Below, one piece after another: positions 10,692 to 20,084 of a stretch of DNA of 64,000 nucleotides; positions within the stretch are counted from its first letter, which is position 1; the number at the start of each line of letters is the position of its first letter. The position numbers and the translations under genes were made by a program. This DNA is from Pseudomonadota bacterium. Lineage in GTDB: Bacteria; Bdellovibrionota; FAC87; UBA2466. The stretch lies in the NCBI GenBank assembly GCA_009927165.1, contig RFNO01000108.1:1-64000 (forward strand). Reading direction: 5' to 3'. Below the pieces are notes generated by a model that did no database searches, was not told the origin of the DNA, and saw nothing but the letters and a program-made list of their open reading frames with translations.

Positions 10692-11768
10692 ATGTGGTTT
10701 CAGAATCTTAAAATTGTGGTTTTAATAACCCTCTTTTCTCTGTTGGGTTTCAGTTCTCTTCTTGACGAAAAGAATAACGTCGAAGTCTATCAGAAATGCA
10801 ATCCAGCCGTAGTTAACATTACTGCCACGACCCTTCGTCGGGACTTTTTCTTTGAGATCATACCGCAGCGGGGGGTAGGGAGTGGTGCCATTATTCGAAG
10901 TGACGGTTACGTGGTCACTAATGACCACGTCATCGGTGATGCGCAAAATGTCGAAGTGACTCTTTTCGATAAAACAACTCTATCCGCCAAAGTTGTCGGC
11001 ACCGATCCTGGTTCGGATCTCGCTGTTTTGAAAATTAATTTACAAGATAAGAAGACCGGAGTGCTTGAATACAACCTGGGCTCTCTCAGTGTGGGGCAAA
11101 AAGTTCTCGCAATTGGCAATCCGTTTGGATTAGGGGGCTCTCTCTCAGTTGGAATCATCAGTTCTTTGGGACGAGATATCCGGACGCCCTCAGAGGGTCT
11201 ACTTAAAGACGTTATTCAAACTGATGCAGCTATTAATCCAGGAAATTCGGGAGGACCTCTTCTCGATAGTTCCGGCAAACTTATTGGTATTAACGCCCAA
11301 ATTGTTTCCAAGAGCGGGGGCAATGAAGGAATTGGTTTTGCAATCAATGTTAAAACCGTGAAAAAAATTGTTGAACAACTCATTCAATTCGGAAGGGTCA
11401 TTCGGCCCGATTTGGGTGTTTATGGAGTGGGACTGGATAATCGAGTCTTAAATTACTTGAAAATTCCGAGTGAGGGAGGGGTAATGATCACCCAAATAGC
11501 CAGGGGAAGTTCAGCCAGCAGAAGTGGTCTTCGAGTTGCAACCAAAGAATTAATTGTTGGCTTTTATCGAATCCCCATTGATGGAGATGTTATTACTCAA
11601 ATTGATGATACGCCTATTCGCACTTTAAGAGATATTTCAGATCTTTTATCTGAAAAGAAAATTGGCGACAGAGTCCGGGTATTGTTTTATCGAAATAAAA
11701 AGTTGCAGCAAGTAGATATTAATTTGAAAGAAATCAGCGGAAGTAAAGACCTGGAGCAGTCGTATTAG
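10692..11768 (+). CDS. HtrA/DegP-like trypsin-fold serine protease with one PDZ domain
   Basis: GSGAIIRSDGYVVTNDHVI, NPGNSGGPLLDSSGKLIGIN, C-terminal PDZ-like region; ORF opens at 10659. Confidence 0.9.
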   Translation: MWFQNLKIVVLITLFSLLGFSSLLDEKNNVEVYQKCNPAVVNITATTLRRDFFFEIIPQRGVGSGAIIRSDGYVVTNDHVIGDAQNVEVTLFDKTTLSAKVVGTDPGSDLAVLKINLQDKKTGVLEYNLGSLSVGQKVLAIGNPFGLGGSLSVGIISSLGRDIRTPSEGLLKDVIQTDAAINPGNSGGPLLDSSGKLIGINAQIVSKSGGNEGIGFAINVKTVKKIVEQLIQFGRVIRPDLGVYGVGLDNRVLNYLKIPSEGGVMITQIARGSSASRSGLRVATKELIVGFYRIPIDGDVITQIDDTPIRTLRDISDLLSEKKIGDRVRVLFYRNKKLQQVDINLKEISGSKDLEQSY

Positions 11769-11769
11769 A

Positions 11770-12672
11770 TTACTTAGCTCTTTTTCGTCGAGGAAAACTC
11801 CAAGTTTCCGATGTCGATGACAGCTCTGAATCGAAAACTGCATGGTTTAAGTTCTTCTTAAATTCAGGAAGTAGGACGGGTTCTAAGGGCGGGAGAAGTT
11901 TGCAGTTCTTAAATTGTTTTAATGGGTGAGGGATCTGTGCTCCAACCCAACGAAACTGGACATTCGGGTTGTGATTTGAGATTCCATCAAGCCAATTAAC
12001 CAAATCTGGTCGAGCTATAAGGTCGTCAAATACAAGTACGACAGACCATCGATTTTCCTCTTTTAAATTTTTAACAAAAGACTCATTGAAATTTTCTGGA
12101 GCGGTAGCAAGCCAATGAGGCTGTTCCTCAACGCACTGCTTGGCCAATGTTCTTAGAACACGATTAGTACTCAAAATAAGAACTTCCGCCCGAATGGGAT
12201 TAGCGGTGTTTCGCAATCGAGCCGTGCCCGAAGAAATTAAGTGTGAGGCTTGCTCACCATCGTTCTTGAGATATTGAATGCCTACTTTTCCTGATGCACA
12301 GTCCAGAAAAAGATGGTCAGGAAGCAATTTACCCAGATTGCTGGCCGGAACTGGGATTTCATGGCGCTGTAACCAACCTTTGAGACTTAGAAGTAAAGAA
12401 GAAAACTTATCTCCTTCACCAAAAATTTTTCCCTCGATCAATTCGGTATTAACATCATCGAGCTTGGAATACTTTGTCCAGAGCGTATCCAACTTGTAGA
12501 GCAGATCGCCTCGATGTTCATCAGGACTTTGAACAACCAAACCAGTAGATGAACTGGACGGTGAGTGCATGGTAAAAATCAAAACTTTTTTTAAGGAGAC
12601 TGACAGTTTTTTGGGAGAGGTAAAAAGGTAAATGCCCGATTCGTTTATTTGGATGAGATTTTCTGTATTCAT
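11770..12672 (-). CDS. hypothetical protein
   Basis: long ORF, no motif recognised; likely start MNTENLIQINES at 12672. Confidence 0.5.
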   Translation of the reverse strand: MNTENLIQINESGIYLFTSPKKLSVSLKKVLIFTMHSPSSSSTGLVVQSPDEHRGDLLYKLDTLWTKYSKLDDVNTELIEGKIFGEGDKFSSLLLSLKGWLQRHEIPVPASNLGKLLPDHLFLDCASGKVGIQYLKNDGEQASHLISSGTARLRNTANPIRAEVLILSTNRVLRTLAKQCVEEQPHWLATAPENFNESFVKNLKEENRWSVVLVFDDLIARPDLVNWLDGISNHNPNVQFRWVGAQIPHPLKQFKNCKLLPPLEPVLLPEFKKNLNHAVFDSELSSTSETWSFPRRKRAK

Positions 12673-12801
12673 AGGCTCAGGGAAGGGGTTGAAGAGAAAA
12701 TCTGATTTTACCACAGGGATAAAAAAGGACCTTGCCCTCCTGTGTCGCCCATTTTCCCTAAGTCGGTGGAGGTCTCAAGGACCCCTCGTCTTGAGGGCTG
12801 A

Positions 12802-13635
12802 TTATCTCAGTAAGTTAAGTGCTAGTTTTGAGCTTTCGTTGGCTTGGGTGAGAACTGCTACCCCCGCTTGTCGTAGAATACTCTCTTTAGCCATGTTCGC
12901 ACTTTCTTGAGCTATATCAGCATCTCTGATCCGAGATTTCGCTGCTGTTAGGTTCTCTTGAAAAATACTTTGAGCGATCTGAGTAGAATTTAATCGACCT
13001 TGGATTGCCCCGATTCTTGAGCGAATGTCATTCACTTTGTCTAAAGCCCCATCGATGTCTCCCAGAGCTGATTGAGCACCCTCTTTATCGAGGACCGAAA
13101 TCGCATCTACGTTAATTCCCGAAGCTGTTAAATTGGTATCTCCTGGATCAAAAGTGATGCGATCCACGTTATCACGGTTTTCAGTGCCTACCTGGAAATC
13201 AAGAACGATCTTATCGCCAGATAGAAGGTCTCGGCTCGCATATTTCGTAGTTTTGGCAATTCGGTCTACTTCCATTTTAATTTGTTGAACTTCACTATCG
13301 ATCATTCGTCGCTCTTTATCCCCTACAGTATCCGTAGCAGACTGCATAGCAAGTTCGCGCATACGAACCAAGATGTTCGTGATCTCATTTGTGCCCCCTT
13401 CGTAAACTTGAACGAGGGAAATCCCGTCTTGAGCGTTTCGTATCCCTTGTCCTAAGCTTCGTACTTGAGCGTTTAAGGCGTCTGAAATTGATAAGCCGGC
13501 GGGATCATCGGATACTTTGTTAATCCGACTGCCACTTGAAAGTCTTTGAAAGACGGAATCCATTCTTCTTCCCGTCTGTTCTAAATTGCGTTGAGCAGCA
13601 ATGGCGTGTTCGTTAGTGTTAATTCTTAAACCCAT
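12802..13635 (-). CDS. fliC: flagellin
   Basis: MGLRINTNEHAIAAQRNLEQT N-terminus, SSGSRINKVSDDPAGLSISDALNAQVRSL, C-terminal ILRQAGVAVLTQANESSKLALNLL. Confidence 0.96.
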   Translation of the reverse strand: MGLRINTNEHAIAAQRNLEQTGRRMDSVFQRLSSGSRINKVSDDPAGLSISDALNAQVRSLGQGIRNAQDGISLVQVYEGGTNEITNILVRMRELAMQSATDTVGDKERRMIDSEVQQIKMEVDRIAKTTKYASRDLLSGDKIVLDFQVGTENRDNVDRITFDPGDTNLTASGINVDAISVLDKEGAQSALGDIDGALDKVNDIRSRIGAIQGRLNSTQIAQSIFQENLTAAKSRIRDADIAQESANMAKESILRQAGVAVLTQANESSKLALNLLR

Positions 13636-13773
13636 GGGAGTCCCCCTTTACTTCGCTAGCACCTCCTTCCTTGTGAATCGTTCCCGATCTTCGAGAACGC
13701 TCTGCGGTTTTCCTTGCAGAGTGAGCAGACGGCTTAGAGAGTTATTCTCTAAAATTTCCGCCTGCCACTGACT

Positions 13774-13800
13774 ATTTCGACCATCAGGAATATTAGTTTA
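13774..13800 (-). promoter_or_regulatory. possible sigma28 (FliA) promoter of flagellin gene
   Basis: minus strand TAAA-N15-GTCGAAAT, close to TAAA-N15-GCCGATAA (5/8 in the -10), upstream of the flagellin leader. Confidence 0.5.
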
Positions 13801-13924
13801 GCTAAAAATAACAACACGTTGCGGCACGAAAATAAGACGCGACGCGTGCGGAGTGGCCGAGATCGAAAAAAACCCCTGAATTTGTGAATATTTTATTGCA
13901 TACTCCCAAAAACCGCGCGTCACC

Positions 13925-14665
13925 ATGGCTTGGCGCACATTTTTTAAAAAAATTTTGGTTTCGATGAACAAATCAACCCAATTGAGGGGAAATTTGGGGA
14001 AAATTCTCCCCCGAAAAAACAAAATTCGTGTTCTTATCACGGCTGGACCTACGCGCGCTTACTTCGATGCCATTCGATATTTGACCAATTACTCAACTGG
14101 TGAGCTTGGATATCAAATCAGCCGAGCGTTACTGAAAGAGGGTGTAGAGGTAATTGCAGTTACCGGTCCTACCAAGCATCCTTTTTCTAAACTGCCTTTA
14201 ACAAAGTTGATCGAAATTGAAACTAACGATCAAATGTATGAAGCAGTGATCACAGAATGCAGAAAGTTTCGTCCTAATTTTGCTATTTTTACGGCAGCGG
14301 TACTCGACTTTAAACCCGAAAAAATACTTCCAGGAAAAACGAGTTCAAATAAACCAATTTGGAGAATTCGACTTATTCCTACGGCGAAGATTGTAGATGA
14401 AGTAGGAAAATTATTTCCTCATATAAAGAGGATAGGGTTCAAGTTGGATTACGAGCCTTGTCCAACTCAGGAAATAAAAAAACATGGCATAACTTTGCTA
14501 AATAAAAAGAAGTATTACGCTTTGGTTTTAAATTTCTTTCCACAAATAACTAAAAAAGCCCATCCAGCCTGGTTGTTTACATCAGGGACAGTGAAGAAAT
14601 GTGAAGGAAAAACCAATATCGCTAAGCAGCTTGCGCGTTTAATAATCGGTTCGAGAAAAGATTAG
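13925..14665 (+). CDS. CoaB-like (phosphopantothenoylcysteine synthetase) domain protein, standalone
   Basis: RVLITAGPTRAYFDAIRYLTNYSTGELGYQISRALL...VTGPT; start could be 13964. Confidence 0.8.
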   Translation: MAWRTFFKKILVSMNKSTQLRGNLGKILPRKNKIRVLITAGPTRAYFDAIRYLTNYSTGELGYQISRALLKEGVEVIAVTGPTKHPFSKLPLTKLIEIETNDQMYEAVITECRKFRPNFAIFTAAVLDFKPEKILPGKTSSNKPIWRIRLIPTAKIVDEVGKLFPHIKRIGFKLDYEPCPTQEIKKHGITLLNKKKYYALVLNFFPQITKKAHPAWLFTSGTVKKCEGKTNIAKQLARLIIGSRKD

Positions 14666-16031
14666 AATCAAATTCTTTCAAAAAGCTATCAAGATCTTCA
14701 GGGGTACCCAATCCGTGCATTGCGTTCCGAGGAATAGGGAATAGACCGACATCTGCACCCATTCTGATCAGTTCGTTGTAAACAGGACAAACATAAAACT
14801 CACCATTAGTTTTCTGCTCGAGTCGAATCATGGATTGAGCAGCTTCCACAAAGGATTGCCCTGTCTTAAAGAAATAAATACCTACCGTTGCATGATCACT
14901 GATCGGTTTTTTCTCGGCAACTTCTCGGACTTTGCCCAATTGATCGACCCGCGCGTAGCTCCATTTGGTTTCGGCAGCGGGAAAGCTGAGGATCAATCCG
15001 TCGAGATGAGATCCAAAAGCTTTGGTCAAAAACTGATCGAAACTAAAGTCAACATATTGGTCAGAATTAGCTATTACAAGTGGCCTATCGAGTGAAATCT
15101 CATCCAGAGCTAAAAGTACTGTACAAGCGGCTCCTTCTGTTTTTCCAGGAATTGTCACGATATTACAACCGGGCACTAGCTGAGAAAGTTTGTCATCCAG
15201 TCGGTAAGACTTTAAGTGAATTTCATTAACAATGAATGTGAAATGTGAGCGATATTGATGGCTTTCTAAATTTTCCACTACCCATTGGATCATAGGCTTA
15301 CCCATTACATCGATCAGGGGTTTTGGATCCCGATATCCAGCTTCGGAAAAACGGGAACCTAGTCCGGCCATCGGTATGACTATTTCCACAACGGGTTCTT
15401 TAGCGAAAGTTCCTGCATCAATTTTTTTCAACTCGTTCTCGATTCTCCCGAGATTTACTTCTTTTGGATTCTTTATCACCAAAACGTTAGGACACGCTTT
15501 TTGTGCAGCGAGAATTCCGGGGCGTGAATCTTCGAGAATCAAGCATTCATGAGCTGGAATCTTAAGTTTTTCAAAACATGCCTGGTAAATCATGGGATGA
15601 GGTTTGGGATGGTTAACCTGCTCTCTCGATAAAATGACATCAAAAAACTGAGCAATTTGCATTTTATTTAGAACCAAATCAACTGTTTTTGAAACACAAT
15701 TCGACGCCACTCCTAACTTAATTCCTCTTCTTCGCAATTCGCGGAGCAATGATTTCAGATCTGAATTAGGTGCAACTTTTTCAAGAATGAGTTCTTGAGT
15801 GAAGGTTTGCTTCATCTCATTAATAAAAGGGTGCAAACCTCTGGGGAGTCCACAGGTCTGACTTAGCATTTCTAATTTGGTCATCGTAGGTAGACCGTTA
15901 AAGGAAAACCCATGAAGGTTAGCTGGAATTTGAAAGCCAAAAAGCTGCACAGCTCGATTGAAGGCCTGGTAATGAATCTCCACCGCATCCACAAGCACTC
16001 CATCGAGATCAAATATGATAGCTTTTATCAT
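14622..16031 (-). CDS. fusion of HAD-superfamily phosphatase and sugar nucleotidyltransferase
   Basis: N-term MIKAIIFDLDGVLVDAVEIHYQAF and LEDSRPGILAA (HAD); C-term VIPMAGLGSRFSEAGYRDPKPLIDVMGKPMIQW (NTP transferase); ORF opens at 16061. Confidence 0.88.
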   Translation of the reverse strand: MIKAIIFDLDGVLVDAVEIHYQAFNRAVQLFGFQIPANLHGFSFNGLPTMTKLEMLSQTCGLPRGLHPFINEMKQTFTQELILEKVAPNSDLKSLLRELRRRGIKLGVASNCVSKTVDLVLNKMQIAQFFDVILSREQVNHPKPHPMIYQACFEKLKIPAHECLILEDSRPGILAAQKACPNVLVIKNPKEVNLGRIENELKKIDAGTFAKEPVVEIVIPMAGLGSRFSEAGYRDPKPLIDVMGKPMIQWVVENLESHQYRSHFTFIVNEIHLKSYRLDDKLSQLVPGCNIVTIPGKTEGAACTVLLALDEISLDRPLVIANSDQYVDFSFDQFLTKAFGSHLDGLILSFPAAETKWSYARVDQLGKVREVAEKKPISDHATVGIYFFKTGQSFVEAAQSMIRLEQKTNGEFYVCPVYNELIRMGADVGLFPIPRNAMHGLGTPEDLDSFLKEFDSNLFSNRLLNAQAA

Positions 16032-16663
16032 CGAATTTCCCTTTTTAGTTTTTGTGGCCAATCAGTACAAATAGCGAGATCCCCTTGAGGGATCCATGAG
16101 GCTGCTAAAAACTTGTTCCAAGCCCTTTGGGGCTGTCGGGAATGCAATTCCGGGGAAACTACAGCGATTGACATTTTTTTCACTTTCACAAATGAGCTGA
16201 GATCTTCGGGGGCGGGATCTACTTCAAATCCATCAACCCAGAGCCACTGACAGAGTTCAAGTGCCGCTGGATGCCGCTCGTGTTCAGAATAACGGGTTGC
16301 CAACATCGACCGTGGAAATTCCTTCGCATATTGGATCAGCTGAGGAATGCTCATATCAAAGAATATGACATTAAGAGAATGTATGGATGTTTTGAACGGT
16401 CGAAGTAAAGGAAGGAGACCGTCTTCTTTTATATTCATAAAAATGGGTAACTCAGGAGTATCGGCCCAGAGATTCAGAAGGTCTTCGAGGCTCGGAGCAT
16501 GAGTACTACTTTTTAGCGGATCATGAGACAGAAATAGCTTTCCCTGAAAGGATCGAAGGTCTGTTTCAATGCCCCAATTTTCCTGCTGGCTCAACTTAAA
16601 AGCTGCCAGAGTGTTTTGTTGAGAGACCTCCGTCCAGAGACCTCGATGCGTAATAATTTTCAT
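16028..16663 (-). CDS. GDPD/PI-PLC-like phosphodiesterase family protein
   Basis: MKIITHRGLW...NTLAAF...WGIETDLRSFQGKLFLSHDP matches GDPD core; ATGA overlap with 16031. Confidence 0.75.
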   Translation of the reverse strand: MKIITHRGLWTEVSQQNTLAAFKLSQQENWGIETDLRSFQGKLFLSHDPLKSSTHAPSLEDLLNLWADTPELPIFMNIKEDGLLPLLRPFKTSIHSLNVIFFDMSIPQLIQYAKEFPRSMLATRYSEHERHPAALELCQWLWVDGFEVDPAPEDLSSFVKVKKMSIAVVSPELHSRQPQRAWNKFLAASWIPQGDLAICTDWPQKLKREIR

Positions 16664-16853
16664 GGGAAAAAGTGATTATTTTGGAAGAACGTCTGCCAAT
16701 AGGATCTCATTTGCTGCGAAGCCCAATCTATACATGGCGCATTAATCTCAGAGTTTTTACCAACCGGGAAAATTAATGCAAGGCAGCAACCTTGTTGCGC
16801 CTTAATCAAAGGGCTTTTTCAAACGGCAATAGAGTGTGGTACGGTTCTTCCAC

Positions 16854-17933
16854 ATGGATAAAATCCAAGTTTCTGAACTTAATCGGGCATGCGAGCTTTA
16901 TCTGAATCTCCGTCTTAAAGAGGCTTATCCCCTGTTTCGACGGTTTTTTGATCAGCTTCCGGTCCGCCCTCAAAAAGAACACGCTGATTATTTTGGGCAA
17001 TTTATACGAGTTCTTTATGAACTGGGGCGTGAGGATGAGCTTAGTTTTTATCGAAATACGCTAGAAAATCTGTATCGAGACACCGCGACGACTGAAATTG
17101 GTTACCAATTAGGTATGAGCTACCTTACTTCGGACGAGATCCAAGTAAAGACAGCCAAAAGAATTTTTGAAAAGTTGATTGAAAAACCAGTTGATCATGA
17201 TCTTCTCGCCAAAATCAAAATGGGTCTTGCTACTTGCCATGATTTTTTAGCTCACGATTGGGGAGTATGCACTTCTATTATTAATTCTATTGAGGAGAAA
17301 GACCTGAGTCCGTATTTGCTCGATTTAGTTTCAGTTTGGAAAGCCAAAAATTTGCGAGACGCAGGCCTCTTGAAAGAAGCAGAAGCTCATTTGGGAACTC
17401 TTTTATCTCGAGTAAGTGCCCAATTTCACTGGCACGCTTATTTTTCTGCCAAAATAATTTTGGGAGGAGTTTATCTCAAGCAGGGCCGATTTGAGCGTCT
17501 TCTTGATTTAGTGAGCGAAGTAAAAGCTTACTGCGCTCAAAATCCCCTCAGAACAATCCAAAGACAAATTGATTATCTTGCAGAGCAAATTAAAGGTGAG
17601 CCTCAGCGTTCTCGGATTGAATTAGTGAACTCCCAGCGCCAACGAATTTTGAGTTATGAAGGAAAAACCATCCCACTGCATGGCGAACAGCCATGGGAAA
17701 AGCTGCTGTTATTATTCCTTCAGGATCGAATTGCCCCAAAAACTGAAATTATTAAGCATCTTTATCACCGAAAATATCGCCACAAGTCTGATGATAAAAT
17801 TATTTACGCTCATATTCACTCATTGAAGAAAAATCTCCTCAAATTAGGACTTTCTGAAAAAACCATCGTTAAGGAGCCCGTAGGATATCGTTGGTTACCC
17901 GATGTGACTTTTGTTGAGGAGTTGCCCAAATGA
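16854..17933 (+). CDS. TPR-like protein with C-terminal winged-helix DNA-binding domain (module copy 1 regulator)
   Basis: helical repeats; C-term IIYAHIHSLKKNLLKLGLSEKTIVKEPVGYRWLPD resembles OmpR-type wHTH; paralogous to 19011-20084; GTG 16836 is an alternative start. Confidence 0.72.
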   Translation: MDKIQVSELNRACELYLNLRLKEAYPLFRRFFDQLPVRPQKEHADYFGQFIRVLYELGREDELSFYRNTLENLYRDTATTEIGYQLGMSYLTSDEIQVKTAKRIFEKLIEKPVDHDLLAKIKMGLATCHDFLAHDWGVCTSIINSIEEKDLSPYLLDLVSVWKAKNLRDAGLLKEAEAHLGTLLSRVSAQFHWHAYFSAKIILGGVYLKQGRFERLLDLVSEVKAYCAQNPLRTIQRQIDYLAEQIKGEPQRSRIELVNSQRQRILSYEGKTIPLHGEQPWEKLLLLFLQDRIAPKTEIIKHLYHRKYRHKSDDKIIYAHIHSLKKNLLKLGLSEKTIVKEPVGYRWLPDVTFVEELPK

Positions 17934-19003
17934 AATTAACAGCCATCTTTTTGAACTTTTTCCTAATTAGCAGGCTTTGGGGAACTGAAGTTCATTGTCG
18001 CGGTACCGATGGACCCACTCCTTTTACTGTGGTTCCACCACCCAATCAGGAGTTAATCAAAACCACTGATTCCATTACTTCGTTTGTGATTTTAGAGAAA
18101 AAAAATCAATTGGCCTATGTGGGTTCAAAAGGCCATCTGTGGCTCTATGACCTTCAAAATCAATCCGAGTTGAATTTAGGTAAATTTAGAGGGCCGCTTG
18201 CTTCTTTGGTGGACCCGGATGAGAGATTTCTTGTTTCTGGAAAGGCCGGATTAGTAAAGGACTTGCGAACTTATAAGGACACGACTGAATTAAGAATTCC
18301 CAATTCAGCTGATCCTGTTTTTTGGTATCAGAAGGAACTTTTTCTTTTGGACAAAGTGAGCCGTGGGTCAGGTGGAAACTGGAACGTTAGCTTTGCTAGG
18401 GTGAATTCGGATTATGGAACTCAAGTTCGGCATTCCTGCCAGTTTTCCTTGGCAAAAAATATTGAAGTCGGAGTGGGGCAGGGTCACGTATTTCCTTTCT
18501 TGTTTCTCTATGGATTCCGACAGCAAAAAGGCGGAAGTCATGTCGATCTCTATTTTGTAAATCTGATATCGCAATCAAAAAACTGTGATATTCGATTAAT
18601 AGCCCACTATCGTGATCCTATCCATGGAAAAATCGTTAAAGTAACACAGCTCAATGATGCGAGAGACTATGCTATCCAGACCGACCAGGATCAAAATAAC
18701 CTGCTTTACGATCAGGGAAATACTTGTCGCTATTTCAATATCCCATCTGGGACCTCTTATTTTCCAAACCCTGGCATTCCAGTTTTGCTCAACCTAAACC
18801 GTCAGAAAGGCGCGGGAGTTTTCGCTTTAGAGTCGGGTAAGTACTTTACGATAGATAGAACAGTTAATTTAGAATTGACACTGAAGAGCCACGTCTGGAT
18901 AAATTCAAGTAGTCCAGATATGTACATGGTCTTTAAAGATAAAGGTAACAATTTTCGACGCAGACTCTACCACTTGGGATTGGAGAGTATTTTAGGAAAT
19001 TAG
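17930..19003 (+). CDS. exported four-cysteine protein, possibly beta-propeller (module copy 1)
   Basis: signal peptide-like N-term, CRGTDGPTP motif, four cysteines; paralogous to 20081-21223; ATGA overlap with upstream gene. Confidence 0.7.
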   Translation: MKLTAIFLNFFLISRLWGTEVHCRGTDGPTPFTVVPPPNQELIKTTDSITSFVILEKKNQLAYVGSKGHLWLYDLQNQSELNLGKFRGPLASLVDPDERFLVSGKAGLVKDLRTYKDTTELRIPNSADPVFWYQKELFLLDKVSRGSGGNWNVSFARVNSDYGTQVRHSCQFSLAKNIEVGVGQGHVFPFLFLYGFRQQKGGSHVDLYFVNLISQSKNCDIRLIAHYRDPIHGKIVKVTQLNDARDYAIQTDQDQNNLLYDQGNTCRYFNIPSGTSYFPNPGIPVLLNLNRQKGAGVFALESGKYFTIDRTVNLELTLKSHVWINSSSPDMYMVFKDKGNNFRRRLYHLGLESILGN

Positions 19004-19010
19004 CAGGCGC

Positions 19011-20084
19011 ATGAACGAAAAATTTCAAAAAGACATGGAGCGCGGCAAAGAACTCTTCTATGCTTGGAAGCTCCCTGAAGCTTATGCCATTTTTCGCCGC
19101 TTTTTTGATAGGCTCCCTTTTTCTCCAGAACCAGCACACGCCATTTACTTGAGTTTTTTTATCCGTTGTCTTCTCGAGCTGGGAAAAGAACGAGAGCTCG
19201 AATTTTACTTACGACAAATTGAGTCACTTTATGAAAAATGGAGAACGCCCGATCTCGCTTACCAATTAGCCGAAGTCTATTGTCTTGGGATCCAGAAGAA
19301 TATCCCCAAGGCCAAGAAGATTCTTGAAGGAGTTATTTCAGATCCCGATGCCGGTTATCTCCATGTAAAGGCTAAATTGTTCTTGGCCTATTGTTACGAT
19401 ATGGAAGATAACGACGTATCTTCTTGTCGCAAAATTATTGATTCAATTACGAAAGCTGATGAGCCTGATTTGGAGATTGCAGTACAACTTTGGCGTGCGA
19501 AAGTGTTGAGAGACGAGGGAAAGCTAAGCGAAGCTGAAAAAAAACTTTTTGATACTATCAATAAATTAGATGTTTGGAAAAATTGGTACGGATTTTTTTC
19601 TGCAAAAATCCTCTTGGGAGGGCTTTACACTGCTCAAGGCAAATCGGACAAGGCATTGTCAGTAGTTGATGAAGTGCGAAAAATTGCTGAAAACACCCCC
19701 TTTAAAACGATTAAAACCCAGCTAATAGCTCTGGAAAATAAGATAAAAGAGCAAGTAACGACAGTGGAAATCCATTGCGAGGAAGGTATTTCATCTTGGC
19801 GTTTGTCATTCCAAACGAGAACGGTGGAAATAAAACTCGCTACTGCAACTGCCAAGATACTCGAGATGTTTTTATCGAATTCGTGGATAGATAAGATCCA
19901 ATTAGCAAAAACAATTTTCAAACAGGAGTACGTGGCTGAGCGTGACGATAGTCGCATCCATTCTCATGTACATTCCTTAAGAAAGATTTGCCAACAATTG
20001 GGTTTGAATGATGACCCAATTCAATTTGAAAAAGGTGGCTATAGATGGTTAACCAAAATAAAATTGGTCGCGGTCGAGTCATGA
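19011..20084 (+). CDS. TPR-like protein with C-terminal winged-helix DNA-binding domain (module copy 2 regulator)
   Basis: LPEAYAIFRRFFDRLP and FFSAKILLGGLYTAQGK align with copy 1; C-term RIHSHVHSLRKICQQLGLNDDPIQFEKGGYRWL. Confidence 0.72.
   Translation: MNEKFQKDMERGKELFYAWKLPEAYAIFRRFFDRLPFSPEPAHAIYLSFFIRCLLELGKERELEFYLRQIESLYEKWRTPDLAYQLAEVYCLGIQKNIPKAKKILEGVISDPDAGYLHVKAKLFLAYCYDMEDNDVSSCRKIIDSITKADEPDLEIAVQLWRAKVLRDEGKLSEAEKKLFDTINKLDVWKNWYGFFSAKILLGGLYTAQGKSDKALSVVDEVRKIAENTPFKTIKTQLIALENKIKEQVTTVEIHCEEGISSWRLSFQTRTVEIKLATATAKILEMFLSNSWIDKIQLAKTIFKQEYVAERDDSRIHSHVHSLRKICQQLGLNDDPIQFEKGGYRWLTKIKLVAVES

Noticed and set aside
12774-12795. CTCAAG...CTTGAG hairpin downstream of flagellin
   Set aside because: Short 6-bp stem without a clear T-tract; not confident enough to call a terminator
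19634-19957. 107-aa minus-strand ORF inside the module region
   Set aside because: Antisense to the TPR-wHTH gene whose paralogue supports the plus-strand frame
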